Position numbers and translations under genes: made by a program | NCBI GenBank assembly: GCA_945643635.1 | Contig: CALZFC010000150.1 | Span: 32,501-96,500 of the forward strand | Reading direction: 5' to 3' | Length of the DNA: 64,000 bases | Origin: Allodiplogaster sudhausi | Lineage: Eukaryota > Nematoda > Chromadorea > Rhabditida > Diplogasteridae | The notes under the pieces: model-generated | Databases searched by the model: none | Seen by the model: only the letters and a program-made list of their open reading frames with translations | Told to the model about the DNA's origin: nothing | In this document: one piece after another, positions 32,301-47,500 of the stretch | How positions within the stretch are numbered: position 1 is the stretch's first letter | Layout of the letters: each line of letters opens with the position of its first letter

Positions 32301-35300
32301 TCTTCTACTCTCTTCACTCTCTTCCATCTCTCTCAGCCTTCATTCTTTCTCTTTCTCTTCCATTTCTCTCAGCTTCACTTCTTCTCTTCCTCTTCTAACT
32401 CACTTTTTCCGTTTACTTCATCTCTGGCCTTTCTTATCCTGAGAAGATCTGCGCAGAACAAACAAAGACACGCTCGGAGAGAAGAAAATAGTAAAAAGTG
32501 TAAGGAGTAAGGGAAGAGAGAGGAAAAGAAGAAATATGAAGGATGAGAGAAGTACCTGGGATAGAAGTTGTTGTTGTTGAGGGGGAGGCGGAGGGGGAAG
32601 GGGCGCGCGAGTGGCCGGAGCCTCTCCCTTCGGCTGCGGCAACAGACTCTTTCTCGATCCCGGAGGAATGATTGGCGGACACTCGCGGCTCTCTCAACAC
32701 TCACAAAAGTCAGTCCAGCAAAGGGTGAGCATTCAATTAATCAAAAGACTAACTTTATTCTGTGAAATTGAAAATTTTCTTTTATTACCGGCGCTAAGGT
32801 AATGTTATTAATATTAAGTTAACTAACCTCGAAGTTTTTCCGCGATGGCGGGAGGAATATTTCTCTGAAAAGAAGTAAGATGTTAAAAGAGAAAGAGACT
32901 TGAAATGCTAGCCAGCAGATTCTTGTTCAGCTTCGGCAGCGGATTTCCATGAAAGTCAAGGGGCGGTCCATTCTCTCTGTCGAGTGGTCTTCCCCACTCA
33001 TCATGGCGGATTCGCAGCAGATCTTCCAGACGGACCAAACGGCCAAAGTCATCCAGAGGCACTCTGAACCTCCCTTGTCATTCTCAGCTAAAACATCTCC
33101 GCTCACCTGATGGGGGGAAGTTGCTGAGCCCGCGGCTTCTCTTCGTGCTCCTCTGACTCAGACGGGGCTGGAGGGGGCGGCTCCATCCTCTCAGAAGAGG
33201 TTAGTGAAGAAGACGAGGCACCAGCCTTCTCTGCCAGCGAGGTCAGCGGCGCCTGGAGAGGAAGAGGAATCAGAGAGATGAAGTGTGACGGAAGGAGAGA
33301 AACGAAGCGGTCAAAATAAGCGATGTAGGCGTGGTCATTGAAAGGAGTGTGATGAGTGAATAAAGTACTCAGAAGGGTGGATGCCGAGATCTCCCTCTCA
33401 TTCTCGCCCCTTCTCTTGTCTCATAACTTTGTCTGTCTCGTTCTCTCCCTCTTCCTTTCTTTCTCCCCTCCCTGGCGTAGTATTCTTTCTCGTGCGGAGT
33501 GTGTAAGCAATGAGCTGATGGAATCTACGACACTCTCAGCAGTTGCCTTACCCACAACCGAGAACTCTCGCGCCTTCTCATGCCCTGGGGGTCTTATTCT
33601 CTCGATGGAAATGGCAAGCTACGCGAGTCTGCCATTTATTTCGCTTTCCTGACAAAAAAGTGCCCATCCTTGTGAATATCATTTATTTATAATAAAAAAT
33701 TTCAGAAATATCGTTCTGCTAAACTGGTATATTAATTTTTTGCTAAAACTAAGGTAAAGTAAATAAACTCGCATGCTATTATTAATAAAAACGTCTTCAG
33801 TTCGTATTAATAATGTAGGTGATGATAATATGTATATAAAATGACGTTATAGGCAGGGTAAAGCATACCATGATATTTTGGAGCTCTTGTTCTGTCGGAG
33901 TTTGCAAGACGAAGACTCTTCTGTCCTGTTCATAGACGCAACGAATGGTTAGTGTTATGGTTGACATAGGAATGAAAGGAACTGACCAGCCATTTGTGAC
34001 TGTACTTGAACTGCCTGAGGCAGTCCGTGCTGAGAGGCTCGTCTTCCTCTTCTGGAAACGGACTCAGCCATGGATGGTTCAATGCTTCATTAGCAGTTGG
34101 TCGTCGTCTAAACATACTTCTGTCATGAATAGTTGGGATAGAAAGCGAAGGAGCACTAACAAGGGGTGCAATTGAAAGATCTGTCTAATGAAGTCCCTAG
34201 CTTCCTCAGTGAAGTCACTCCATTCGTCGTCTGTCATTACATACGCGCCCTGGAATTTTTTGTCGTGCTGGGAATGAAATCACTCTGATTCTGACCTGAG
34301 AAACATTCCAGAGCGTTTCAGCATCATTGTCACCATGAAAGGGAGACACTCCCGTTAGTCTTAACGGGATCAACTTCATAAGTGAGATCTAGAGGGCGTC
34401 ATTCGTACAGCATGAAAGTGAGAGTGCCGACGCTCCAGATGTCAGAGGCCAACGTGAGGGGAAGACCGCGCACCATCTCAGGAGACACGAATTCAGGGCT
34501 CCCCGAAACCTCGCCAGCAATTATTCCGTTCGTTAGTTGCCTGGTTAGACAGATGAGTTGTAAAGGAACTTATGAAAAAATAAACAACTGAGAGAGAGAG
34601 GTTTTTATTTATAAATTAGACCGGCTGTTTCCAAAATCGGCGAGGATGAGTTTGTTGTCTCTGATGAGAATGGCCTCTGGTCTCATGTCGAGGTGCACGA
34701 TTCCTTTGCAGTGCATCTCAGAGAGAACTCGGAGCAGTTGGCGGATGAAGGTACGGACAAGTCTCTGCAAAGGATTCTTCATGAAGAGGAGGACACACTG
34801 GAAAGAGAGAACCTCTCTGGAGAGACCCCTTGGAGAGGCTCTTCCATGGGGACCCGGATGGGTTGCAATGGACAGAAACCGGCTATCTTCTTCCCTTCAA
34901 CCACGAGCAGCTTATTAAAGCTGTCCACATGTTTGCACATTAAGAGAAAGACATAAACGAACACTTTAAGGAGCGATGTCGGCGGCTCCATGATTTAATG
35001 ACTGAAACAAGACTTCTTTTAATTCGGGGAGTGACTCGAAAATAAAAGTTCTTGAGCGTGAAAGGAAGAGAGAAGGAATCACACAGCAGAAAGAGAGGGC
35101 AGCGGAGAATTCATTAGGCTTGTGGCTAGTCTTGCTGTCGCACTCGTTCCCTCTCTTGTCTTCTCGCTATCTTTGTCCACTCTCTATTTCCTTCGATCTC
35201 TACAACCCTTTTCTTTCTCTCTCTCTCTCAGTTCCATGTGTAATATTAGAACTGGCTGTCAGCTTGCAAGAAGTGAATGCAATACACGAAATTCTGCATT

Positions 35301-38300
35301 GAATTTGAATTGTAGATGTTCGAGGAAGCAAACCGAAATAAGAAGAGAGAAAGATGAGAAAGGATCGACGGAAGTCGCCAGAGGCATGCGAAATGGCCTC
35401 TCCTTCCACCTTCTTCGTCTCGCCAGGGCACTGCCCTCCTATCTCTCTCTGTCTTTCTCTCTCTCGCTCTCTCCCTCTCGCTCTCTCTCTCGCTCTCTCT
35501 CTTTCTCTCTCCCCCCTCTCATTCCGTCCCACTCCATCTGCACCAGTCGGGCTGCCATCTTCTTTTTCTCATTCCGCTTTCGCCCTCACAAAAACGCGAT
35601 TACAGCACCGGTGTTCGGTGTGAGGTGTCCAGGAGAGGGTCGCTCACTTCAAGGAGTCAATTTCTGTCGCCGTTTTCATAGCAGCGACTAGGAGTCCATC
35701 CGCGAGTCGTGTTAAAAAATTCTGATCACACTTTCCTAATTGTCAAAGACAAGAATGTGGGGGCATGCAACGTCCAAAATTGTTGAGACGAATGGTTTCA
35801 GCTTCCTAGTTGCCGAATGATCTGAGCTTTTGATGTTTTCTACTACAACCAATTTTTTTTTTGTCGTAAATTAATTTTTCATCAATGTTTATCCAATTGT
35901 AGTAATTTAAATTTCTTCAAATATATGCATACCAATTAATCAATATCACATCATCCTCTCTTCCTACTTTTCAAGATTGCCAAGCAAGGCATGCCCAGTG
36001 AAGATTTGTGTTATTGCCTCGTATGGAAATAACTAATAGTTACTTTAGAGATCGGTAATGGCTATTGTTTCTTGGGTGCAAGATGGGATTGTGCCATAGT
36101 CTTAGGCGGAGTTAGAATGTATTCCTTGCTTTAGCTCTTGATGTCGCTGTTGTTGTCTGCACGAGAATATCTCGCAAATCCCGTCAACGCTTCAGCCATG
36201 AATTTTTAAAGATAATTAGATAAAGATGCTAATATGTCTTTAAAATACCAATTAAACTGGAGGGGTTCGTGACACATAAAAATCCGTGGAACTGTTTAGG
36301 AAAACGACTTTGATCTGGGAAGATAAGGGAAGCGAGCTGATTAAGAAGCCAATAGCGAATCGGTTCAATTCACTGACTTCACCGGAAGTTGGCCTTTGCT
36401 TGCTTGCGGCGTTTTTATTCTTGATTGGTATGGATAATCTGCACAAGCGACACTCCTTATTACATATTAATTGCGAGAATGAATCTCTTTCTTCAAAAAT
36501 GGTATCATTACTCACCTGCATTGCCCTTTATTTTAACACAACTTTGGATTGCAAGTTAAAGACAATGAAAAATTTCTTTATGCAATAATCAGCACAAAGA
36601 AATAATTAATATAAAGACGCGAATGGAAAGAATTGAATAAAAAAGAAGAAAGAGAGAGAACTGTGCCGGCAGCCTCTTTCTTCTACTTCTTTTAACTTCT
36701 TTGTCTACATCCACAGCCTATCATCAATCATACATTTAGTTAAGCATGTCAACGACACAATACTCTTTTCGATTGCAGGAAGATTCTCCACACTTAACTT
36801 TCGCTCATTCATTTTCATCCTATGGCGCAGCTTAGAGTGCACAAGACAGCTTTACAATATAATCATAGCTTTTCTTAAACCGGAGAGTGACTGAGCCATC
36901 CAAAGGATCTTTCCGTATACCGTAAACTACACCATTGGGATATTATAACCAGTATCTAGTGGGATGTCCTAATAAAAGAGTTTCTAGCGTCACTGAGGAA
37001 ATCGAGGATAACACGAAGAAGGAAAGAGACAGTGCACAAAACCAATTGAGCATAGTGTTCACTCGGCAGTGTTCGGGTAAGAATTACAAATTAGGGGAAC
37101 AGATAGCGACTTTCCGTAACAACAAGATGTGGCGAAAGAGAGAATGGAAAGAGAATACTCGTAGCGATGAGATATTTGAAGGAATCTGAGTGCTAGCTAG
37201 AAGTAGAAGGCAGAGAAGAGCTACTTGGAGAGGACTTCCTCCTCGTCTTCCTCATAAATCTCTGCCATTTTCTGAGCATGGCCATTGGCAAGGCCATTTC
37301 CATTCTGTTGCTTGGCTTGTCTCTTCTCTCGCTGCTTCTTCTTCAACGCAACTACCGCATCACATTCCCGTTCGTCTGCTGCAATATTTGATCGTACTTT
37401 TTATCTCTATTACTCCCGGACACACTGTTCTTTCTCTCTTCCTCTTCCCTCTCTCTCATTTTCTGATTCTCTTGCCTGTTTCTGTTTCTCTCTCTCACTC
37501 TCTGATTCCTTCGTCTCTTTCTGTTTCTCTCGTCCTTTTATCTCTCTCACTCTCTAATTCCTTCGTCTCTTTCTGTTTCTCTCGTCCTCTTCTCTCTCTC
37601 TCTCACTCTCTCTCTCTCTCATTCTCTCTGATTCTCTCGTACCTTCCACAGTGACGGTGCACGAAGTGGTAGCTTGGCCGGCATCATTCATTGCAACGCA
37701 CGAGTAGATTCCGCTATCTCTCCAGAGTGGATCCATGATTAGAAGTGAGCACAGGAATGGCCCGTCCTTGATGAACTTGACTCGGGAAGACTCGACCAAT
37801 GGTCGCCAGTCCTACGAGAATGAGAGAATGAAGGAATGGGGAATAGAAAAGAGAAAATGAGGAAGAGAGAAACCTTCATCCACTTCAATTCAGGGAACGG
37901 AGTTCCCTCGAGGCGGACATCAAGTTTGAGTGGCTGAGGAGCAGGGAAGACTTTGTCTTCTAGGCCTTGCAAGAAGGCTGGCCTTGCTGTAAGTCATGGA
38001 TATCTCAAGCATTCCATTCACTATTGGAGAACCAACTGACTGGAGATATCAACGTAGATGATTTGTGTCGCTTCTCCGTACTGGTTCTTTGCGATGCATT
38101 GGTACTGGCCAATGTCATCCTGAAAGATGCTTTTCAGGAGAGTGAAGATGAATGACTGACTGACCCGGTTGAAGTGCTGGATGGAGAGGGTGGTCTCGCT
38201 CCCTCCGTAGTTGTACACTCTGCACTTGCTCATCGGCGCCTTCGTTTCGATGTCGATTCCGCGGAACTTCCACCTCAAGAAGCACAGACGAGGGGTTTGA

Positions 38301-38453
38301 GATGAAATGATGAAAGAGAAAGCAACGTTATTTCCGGATCGGGGTAGCCTGAGAGATTGAGAATAATAGTGAGAGTCTCGTTCTCGGCACAGAATCGCTT
38401 CTCGTTGACCCCTGGGGCAAACCAAGGAGCGCAGGCTGCAAAGAGAGAGAGAA

Positions 38454-38544
<91 letters not shown>

Positions 38545-41500
38545 GAAAGAGAGAGAGAAAGAGAGAAAGAGAGAAAGAGAGAAAGAGAGAGAGAGAGAAA
38601 GAGACAATTGATTTTCTACACACTTCTGCTAACCATATTGTTCTGCGTGTGCCAATGAAATGGCTCGTTCCGCGTACGGATCAAGCAGAGGGATAATCTT
38701 CTTGTTCTTGTCCATCACCGGTTGGGGAGGAGCCATCAACCTATTCATATTTGTTGTGAAGCAGGCACAGACAAAGTATACATGCAAAACATTCTTTCCT
38801 TCTCTCATCATTCATCAATCAAGGAATATAATCAGGAAGCTAATCATGCACAGTAATCAAATCGATAGCTCAAGATGAGACCATTTGGACTACATGGCAG
38901 ATTTCTTGTAACAACATTCATATTTACATTCGTACAAAGATATGTATACATGGCACATGCATATTGACAGAACATGGAATAAGAGAAATTAACTAGAAAA
39001 TTAGGTAAGAAATGCGGCAAAGAGAAACATTTGGTTAGTCGCTCCCGTAAGATTGACCAGAATAGGCGGCATTAAGCCATGCATGCTCGGAACCAATTTG
39101 AAAAAAGTGCAACTTGGACTAGAATTCTAGCCTAATCATCACTGCAAGAAATCGTTCACTAAATTTTGACAACGCACTATAAAACTTTAATCATAATTTC
39201 AGAAAAAAATAATAAATAAAAGCTCTGGTACGATTTCGTGACTACGTTTAATAAAATCTTCTAGATGTTCTATATGAAGAATAAGAAGGCGATGGTAAGT
39301 AGTCACTACGAGTCGTTCGCATCAAAGAAGAGCTTCTATTGCGGCTAGAATAGGCTGGTGTTAGTGGGCTGACCACCCGGGCAGAGTAGGCAGACGTGGA
39401 AGAAGTCGATTTGTAGAGTGAACTCGGGATGTAGGAAGACGACGAAGAATAGGAAGGACGGATGTAGGAAGAGTAGGATGAGTAGGAGGGAGAACGGACA
39501 TGGACAGGGGACGACTTTGAGCCATGCATGTCCTCTTCACCAGAAAGACTGCAGAGCATGGATGAACTAAGGACAGGGACTTCTTAGAGAACTGAGGGCA
39601 TAGAATGAGGAGGTGCATGCACACAGTTAGTGAGAGAATCGTACCTGCTTGGCGGAGAAGACGGAGAGGGATCAGAGATACCGTAGATGTTTTCAGCTCT
39701 AACTCTGAACTGGTATGACTTCCCCAGCTCCAAGTTCCGTACTTTGCACACGGGTTCGGGAATGTTGTAGTCGAGCTGCAAGAACATTCACAGGCATTCT
39801 TTCTATTATCTATTTTATGGATATAATGAAGAAAAGGAATGACTGAAAAACAGATAGGTTCTGACCAAAGTCCACTCCTTGTACGGCAGTTCACGAATTT
39901 CAATGACGTATGTCACTTGCGGGTACCTAAAGACTTTCTATTCGATAGGCCAAACGAGGAGGACGAACCTCGGTGGTGCTCTCTTCGTTGGAATCCACGA
40001 GAGAGTGAGATAGTGGCCGGTGACTTCCTTGATGAACGGCCCGCGGTCAGGTGGTGTTGGCAGGCCTATGCAGTATCATGAACATATGTATGTATTTCAG
40101 CCCATATTTCATATTCAACGGCATATGTTCAGGCAATCTGAAGTAGAATCCCGTACTCGCATAGTTGATCTTCTTGAAGCCATACTCCTCAGTGAGATAC
40201 GGCGTCACGTCGATTTGACTGTCGAACTTGATCGTGTCCAAATATGGAACTGAAGAAGGTTAACAGTAGTAGTCGTCAAGATATTTGCCAGACACAAATT
40301 GCTACTATTTTGAGGTGTGTGTATGTATGTATGTACGTAGAATATAGTATGTATGATACATTTGAAAACATGCTATGCCATTGGATATTTTGAAACTTTC
40401 GAAAGTTCTTGTTGTTTTTGCGGTACTGTATGTACTAAGTGATACAGATAAAAAGCTGGAGAGAGGACCAGTGACGTCGAGGATGGCTGAGCTGGATGCA
40501 GTTCCAGCCGAGTTCTTCGCAACAGCCACGTACTCCCCGGCATCGTTGACCGTTGTGTCAAGAATGATTAGAGCATGCGATCCACCTCCTGAACATTCTT
40601 AGTCATTCATCACGAATCTCCTTCCATTGCCCCAACCGCAACGCTGGATCTTGATGCGACCTCCTGGCACGATCTTCTTTCCGTTGTGCAACCATTCCAC
40701 CTGAGTCAAGTTGGCATTTGCAACTCAAATAGCGTGTGCATTACGATGAAGAATAGAGTAAAGAAGAAGGAAGAAGACGTACATCGGGAGGGGGGTGGCC
40801 GACCACGAGGCAGTCGAAGATCGTGGGCATTTTGTTGAACACGTGTTTGTTCTTCAGCTGCCGTATGAAGCCGGGTGGATATGGCATTCCGTGACTGAAA
40901 TAGAATTCATTGAGAAGACACGAGCACGGGACTGCGAACCGATCATCGGGTCCCATGAGTTCGGATCCTCGTGGCTTGATAATACTGAGGAGTCCTTCCG
41001 TGCGGGCAGAACCAAGTTTGTTCGTTGCTTCCAGGGCGTACTCGCCTACAGAATGCGTGAAGATTCTCGTGGCCTTCCCTTACGACAAACCTTCATCATC
41101 CGGATCCGCGTTCACGATTATCAAGCGATGGATTCCGCGTTCATCAGTGAAAATGGTTCGTTTTCCGTCTGGGCCTTCCGATTGAATCTCCTTTCCATCC
41201 TACAACACTTTTATGATTTCAGTTCACATTAAGTTTTATTTTACAAACCTTAAACCATTTCACAGTGGGCGTTGGATTCCCAGTGGCGCAAACCACCATC
41301 TCGACCACGCTTCCCTAAAATAAGGAAGAATATCTAAGTCGAATTCCCATGTCTCAGTTGACGAACTTGATGAATGCTCATGTTGTGAAGACCTCTTCGG
41401 ATCCTTGGTTTGCATTCTTCTGGTTCTTTATTCTCGTCTGCGCTGACAGGCGCCCTTAGGGTGGCCATTCGGTCTCCGTCGATGTTCAGTTCTGCTTTTG

Positions 41501-44500
41501 TGGAAGCGGTTCCATGTTGGTTCGTTGCAACACATCGATAGTAGCCCTCGGTGAGGAATGAAACCTAAACATTTCTTTCCATTAAACTTAACTTGAATTC
41601 TAGTCATACTTCGCTTAGAATAAGCCGCTGGGTGTTGTCGGGTCCCTCCTCAATCTTGATGGAAGTGTCTGCAGTCAATTCAATTCCGTCCTTGAGCCAT
41701 TTGATTGCAGGGAAGGGATTTCCGAATGGAACACATCTAAAATGACTCAGTAAACCATTGTTACGATTGGTGGATGCTCACTCGAAGACAACGGTTTCGC
41801 CCGGCTTTGCTCGCTTGATTGTGAGTGGAACGGTGAAGCCTGGAGCCTTTCCTTCCTTTGCAGAATCTATGTCCGCCGCTGGCTTCCGCGCTCCTCCTTC
41901 AACAGATTCATTGATTGATTCCTTTTAGTGATTGAAAGAGAATGAAAAGAGACCGATGACTGAGACATCTCCCGTTGTCCTGGCCGATCCGTGCTCGTTC
42001 TCAGCCACGCATCTTAACATCACTCGTTAGCATTTCTCTTCAAGAGTAACAAAGTGGTAACCGATAGCCGCCAGCGTCTTGTCGACTGGTAGAATCCACA
42101 ATCAGCTCACACCAACCGTCCGGAGTCTCCTTCTAAATGTCAGGAGGAAAAGTATAACAGTCCACATGTTCTATTTCTGAATTTTCCTTATTTTGTCACA
42201 AGTTACAAAGCTTAAGAAACAAACAAGTTGAAGTCTATCATAAGGGAAGACCCGTTCGCCGTTCTTGAACCATTTCATGGTTGGCTTGGGTTCGCCGGAG
42301 AATTTGCACCTGAAAGAGTGGCACTTGACACGGTTGCTTGAATTGACTGACAAGACAAGAAACCTCAGGATTAGTCTCTGCTTCTCTGGAATTCGAATGT
42401 TCTCGAGAGGCTCAATGAGACGAGGCGCTTTGTTTGCATCGAAAGCATCCTTCTCAGCCGACCTGGCAACCATTTCATTTAGAAGCTTTCAATTAACAAA
42501 TTCCAGTACAACCAATCAATCAATTAACATGCTGAAAACCAAGCAACTATGGCGGTAATATTTACTTGTAAATTTTCATTCATCATTGCAGCTCTTTTTC
42601 TATTCCGTTTACTTACATTAGTATAAGTTTCAAAGGGGAAAAACGTATAAATGCATTGATCTTTGTATGAACGAATGAATGTACTATGTACATGCTAAAT
42701 ATACATTCTGACATGCAAAAAAATTCCATTTGGAAATACTCGTTTTCTAACTTCCATTCGTCAACGGCGTCGCTAAATAAATGAAAAAAATTGATCCTCT
42801 TGGTCATCTCGAATGGTTTTGAAATAATAGTTAAAGAAGGGAACCTTGCACGATCCTTCGGGAGCACCTTCACGATTGCGTTGCCCTTGTCGCTCGCCGT
42901 TCCCGATGGATTCGTTGCGATTACTCTAAGAATTTAACTAATGTAATTGATGTAGATAAAACACCCAAGAGACCTGTAGAGCCCTTCATCATCAGCACAG
43001 CACTGAGGAATGATGAGACGGGCAGTGCCATCGGGAGCAAGGGAGATCTGCAGCCGATCAGTCGGAGTCAGCTGGGCTCCGTCCTTATGCCACGTCACTT
43101 CTGGCAGAGGGAAGCCATCCACCTCAACAGTCACATTTACTTCCCGTCAAAGGGTCCAACCACACCTTGCATTCCAGCTTCAGTGGTTGTCCTTCGGTTG
43201 CGCGAGTGTCTCCAAGTCTGATTGTGATTCTCGGAGGAGAGGCATCGGACCTTGGCATTGTTAGGCGGCCATCTGAATTGCTTGCATTAGAACTATCCCG
43301 AAAGAGCAGAAGAGCAAACCATCGATAGTGACGCTGGCCTTTGAAGTCGCAGAGCCGGAAGAATTCGTAGCAACGCAACGATAAGTTCCTTCGTCTTGCA
43401 GAGCAGCCTCCTTGACTCGAAGAGTGTGGACTCCGGAAGACAGATCCGAAGTCACTTCGTAGCGGTAGTCATCGATGAGAATTGTTCCATCCTTGGACCA
43501 TTTCACCTAAACAAAGCAGGATATAAAAGGAGAGAGAGCCGAGATTAGCCCATACGTGAGGAGTGGGTGCTCCGGCCACTTTGCATTGGATCTCGAGAGG
43601 GCTGTCTGGCATGACGGTCGTGTCTTCGAGTGGAATGATAAACCGAGGCGGCTCTCCCTCGTCTGTCTTCAGCTCTGTTTTGCTCGCGCCAACTGCAATC
43701 ACAACATACTCGTAAGAGATAAAAAGTAGGACTGTTAAAATGACTGACTCTCGACGTGAGCAACAGCCTGAGTCTTGGCCTTTCCGTGCTTGTTTTCTGC
43801 TTCGCATCTGAAGAAGGAATGGTCTTTGAGATGCTTGGATGGATGAACTTGCCTGTACATTCCCTCGTCGGAGAGACTGCACTCCTTGACTGTGAGGGTG
43901 CAGACGCCTGCGGCAGTCGTTTCGATCTCAATTTGTGGTCCTGCTCGGACCAGAGTTCCATTGCGATACCTGTCATTTTGATGTCATTGGAAAACAGATG
44001 TTTTACTCTCGCAAGCTGCTCTTCCAGAACGAACTATTTGCATCCTATTTCGTTCGTAGTGGTAGATCAGCAAAGTGAAGACTGACCACTTGATCTCAGG
44101 GAATGGATCTCCTGTCACCTCGCAGTGCATGGAGAGAGTATGTCCACGGTCTGCCCAGCAGTCCACCAGAGATTTGGTGAAGAATGGCTCCTCGCCTTCC
44201 TTCTTCACTTCCATCTTCGGCACTTTCACTCCGACATTGCAGCTGCAGTTTGTGCTTCCCAGAGCATTGGATGCAACGCATCTGCAAGATTGTCGATTCC
44301 AGAGAAGAGAGGAATAGATGTCCAGCCCGTACCTGTAAGCACCGATGTCCTCCTGACTGGCATCGGAGATGGAGAGGGAGGCAGTGCCGTCGTCTGCGTA
44401 CTCAATGCAGTGTCTTGCATCTGCCCGCAGTGGCAGGCCGTCTTTGTACCAGCTCACTCCGGCTCGTGGAATTGCATCGATCTGCACAACATTGGTATGC

Positions 44501-47500
44501 ACACAAGTACTCGTATTATTCATTATGATTTGTAGTTTGACCTTGCAGAAAAGATGGATCTTCTTGGAAGCGGAGACATTCTGGTCGTCAAGCGGTGGAT
44601 TAAATCGGGGCGCGTATTCCTTCTTCTCGATCTTCTCCTCCACTTCGGTGACTGAAACGAAGAACTCTTTCATCGCGAGCTCTAAGTGTCTCTCCATCTC
44701 TTTCTCATCAGTCTCTCTTTCTCTCTTCACTCAATCTACATCTCTCTCTCTCTCTTCACTCTCTCTCTCTCTTTCTCTCGCACCCTCCACGTTGTAGTTG
44801 GCCCTTGTATCTGCAGAGCCGAGTTCATTTTTGGCAAAGCACTTATACACTCCAATGTCGTCCTTGGTCATCTTGACAATTCGCAATCTGCACGCTCCGT
44901 CGGTCGTGTTAAACACTTCGAGGCCTTCTTTCTCTACCACTTCTTCTCCTTCAATTTTTTTTCATCAATCAATTATCTCATAAAAAGAATGCAATTTTTT
45001 CGAGTGCAAGAAATCTGACCATTTTTGAACCAGGTAATCACGGCCGGTGGTTTGGCATCGACATGGCATTCAATGGAGAGCAGATCGCCTTCCGGAATGC
45101 AACTGAAGAAGTGAATTCTTAGTTCAAATGGATTCTTCTGAGAACTAACCGATCCCAGAGGGGAACATTGAATCTCGGAGGATATCTGTCATCCCCCTTG
45201 TCACGTCCCGTTTCCTCATCTAAAAAGAGCCATGTTGCAGATGTTTCTTTTCACAAAGAAGATACCGATTCGGTCGAATTCGGCCTGGCACTCGTCCTCC
45301 CCCAACTCATTTCGAGCCACGCAGCGAAGAGTTCCAAAGTCATAGTCGTGCACCTGCAAAGCAGCCAATTCCTTCTTTCTCTCTTATCAATTTGACCTCG
45401 TTGATTGTGAGAATGTAATTTCCGTCAGCCATGTCGTCGACGTGGACGCGGCCATCCGTCGTCAGTGGCTTTCCGTTCAAGAACCTGCGAAGCAATCTTT
45501 CAAGATTTCACTTATTTTCTTAGTTGGCGACTGTTGTAGAGATGTACACAGCTATCTATTTTCATTGAGCAATAACAAGGAATGACCAAGTCAGCGCCGG
45601 CTTCGGGAATCCGCGCACTTTCACTGCGAACTCCTTCCGAGATCCAATCGAGGAGGAAGAAGAACGAAGCACAATTACAAACTTCGGCTTGCTTGGCTGC
45701 TCGCCGGCAGATCTGACTGTGACCTGCAAGAAAGAGGGGAAGAAAGAGAGGAAGAGAGTGCAGAGAGAATGAGAGAGGAAGAGAATGCAGAGAGAATGAG
45801 AGAGGAAGAGAGTGCAGGGAGAATGAGAGAGGAGGAGAGTGCAGAGAGAGAGTGAGTGCTGACCTGTGCCTGGCTGCTGTCTGTTCCTGATTCATTGGTA
45901 GCAATGACGCGGTAGGTGCCTACGTCACTCTTCTTCGCGTCGCGGATTCTCAGTGTCACTGTCCCGTCCAGAGCTGTTCGCATGGAAAACCGATCGTTCT
46001 TTGCCAATTCCACGCCATCCTCAACATTGCATGTAACACTCAATTAACTAATTCATCTGTAAATTGCTCATTTATTTTAATATTTTCTGTTCCATTTATA
46101 TCCTTTATATTGAATGTATGTATATTAAATGGGTCCTTTGTACCTTTTCCCATTTGATGTCAGGGAAGGGTTCTCCGCCAGCCTTGCAAGTGAGAGTGAG
46201 AACGTCTCCCTCTTCCACTTCAGTGTCCTTCAGTGGAGATAGAAGGTGAGCTCCTTAGGCAAATTAATTTCAAAAAATCTTCGCTTTGTAAGTATGAATT
46301 TTATAAAGTGACTCTGTACCCGCATTCTCATCCTTAGCCTTGGGAGTCTTCACGAGCACCACGCAGCCAGAAGTCACCTAAAATGTCAAACTGTTGCCGC
46401 ACTTTCTACATATGTATGTATGCATGTATGTATGCATATTGTATTACATAAATATGCATATGATTGGAAGAATGGATGTTCAATCGTATTTCCCTGACCT
46501 CTCCACTCTCGTTGCCGAAAGTGACTCCGTAAGCAGCTCCATCTGGCTTGGTGGACGAGGGGATCTCGAGAGAGTAGACGCCCGTTGCCGGGTCTCCTCC
46601 CTGCAAGATACCCAGGAGTCTTAGCTGCTATTCTAGCAGAAATAAGCTGACAATCTTGATCTTGTCGCTCGGGGTGATTTCCTGGCCATTCTTGTACCAC
46701 TTGACAGTCTTCGGGACATCTTGGACCTTCGCCGAGAGGGCGATTGGTTGTCCTTCAACCACGTCCGCATCCCTCAGACCGTCGATGATCTTCAGTCTTT
46801 CCGGTCTCTTCTTTACTACCAGAGAAGCTGATGAATCGCATTCTCCCGCAGCATTCGAGAGAACAACCTTAAAAAGTAGTTAATCTCTTTCATAAAGTAT
46901 TCTAATGCGGACTTTGTATTCGGCGCAGTCGTCAAGGAGGGACTTCTTGATGAGAAGCTCTGCCTTCTTCGGCGAGCCTTGCTTTGCCTTCACTCGGCTA
47001 TCCGGTTTGATTTCCTGGCCATTTCGGTACCTGACAGTCCAATATTACTTATATTCAAGCCCATCTATCCAGAGCATTCTGACCATTTAACAGATCGAAC
47101 TGGCGCAGAGACTTCGACCTTGAAGAAGGCTTCTTCGTCTTCATTCACCTAAATATAGAAAGAGATAATTGCCTGCAGAAGAATAACGAAAGCAAACCTC
47201 CTCATCTTGAAGTCCCTTGACAATCTTCGGCTTTTCATCGACTTCGACGTTTCCAGCAGTGTTTGCGCTTCCTTAACGGACATCTGAGTGGTATTCTATC
47301 GCAAGATGAGCCCTTCTACAGACCTGCTTCGTTCTTAGCAGAGAAAAAGTATCGAGAAGCATCGGAGAGTTGAGCGGATGGGATCCTCAGCTGGTAAGTC
47401 TGCTCATCAATCTTGTCCATTTTGATGGAATCGGAAGCTGAGAGTGCGACGCCGTCTTTGAGCCAGCGAATCTAAACAAAAGTGAGTAATTGTGAAGGGA

